Source of the DNA: Halomonas lysinitropha
Lineage (GTDB): Bacteria > Pseudomonadota > Gammaproteobacteria > Pseudomonadales > Halomonadaceae
NCBI RefSeq assembly: GCF_902500215.1
Contig: NZ_CABVOU010000024.1
Coordinates: 1 to 55,899 of the forward strand
Length of the DNA: 55,899 nucleotides
Reading direction: 5' to 3'
Both the position numbers and the translations under genes were made by a program. Of the stretch, positions 55,811-55,899 are shown piece by piece; position 1 is the first letter of the stretch, and each line of letters starts with the position of its first letter. Under the pieces are notes generated by a model that worked only from the letters and a program-made list of their open reading frames with translations, did not search any database and had not been told where the DNA came from.

Positions 55811-55899
55811 CGGGATAGGGGCCTGACGATGACTTGGCCGGCACTCCGGGACTCTCCATGGGGAGACCCCCGCAACGACGAAACCCCGACCAATGGCCG

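Overview
The window is a gene-dense, GC-rich chromosome segment from a gammaproteobacterium. Product types, protein sequences and gene neighbourhoods (FabY-type ketosynthase, polA/DUF2782/thrB, yggX-mutY-asmA next to hisBHAF, acidic proteins) point to Halomonadaceae (Halomonas-like). That placement rests on recalled family knowledge, not on a search. It reads as core chromosome: I see no transposase, integrase, phage gene, CRISPR array or rRNA.

Layout. 1-7 kb: minus-strand housekeeping genes (ilvE, glnE, dgkA, dacB, an EmrE-type SMR pump, a TrmB-like methyltransferase). 7-10 kb: plus-strand fabY-coaD-ferredoxin. 10-16 kb: small envelope proteins (OmpA-like barrel, I78-type lipoprotein, entericidin-like peptide) between transporters (MATE, AtoE-type, TauE/SafE) and a hotdog thioesterase. 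16.5-19.2 kb: a compact minus-strand set of two related lipoproteins, a DUF1007 periplasmic protein and a NicO/RcnA metal transporter. 19.4-25 kb: dps, then rmuC, pepD and tmcA. 25-28.5 kb: a complete TRAP transporter (SBP, small and large permease). 28.7-32.8 kb: a ferric-iron ABC transporter whose three genes lie in mixed orientations, with a Fur-like box and an unexplained three-way-junction inverted-repeat element. 32.8-39 kb: polA, DUF2782, thrB, speA. 39-44.7 kb: a FAH hydrolase, three tRNA genes (Phe, Gln, Thr), yggX-mutY, asmA and a PanZ-like acetyltransferase. 44.8-47.7 kb: hisBHAF. 47.7-53.5 kb: DUF416, an alkyltransferase-like protein, a glutamine-amidotransferase-like protein lacking its catalytic Cys, mnmH-selD-radA, nlpE. 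53.6-55.9 kb: an AEC transporter and a separate hisC followed by two sequence-related terminators.

How the genes work together. hisC and hisBHAF cover the middle of histidine synthesis from two loci. selD and mnmH form a selenophosphate-to-2-selenouridine tRNA route. fbpA/B/C import Fe3+, and dps and yggX handle intracellular iron. mutY, radA, rmuC, polA and the alkyltransferase-like protein serve DNA repair and recombination.

Nothing here is a clear new defence or mobile system. The observations most worth a second look are the Cys-to-Gly amidotransferase-like protein, the structured element between fbpC and fbpA, the lipoprotein pair joined to DUF1007-NicO, and the TrmB-like paralogue. Coding starts were chosen from ribosome-binding sites and signal peptides and often differ from the longest possible frame.
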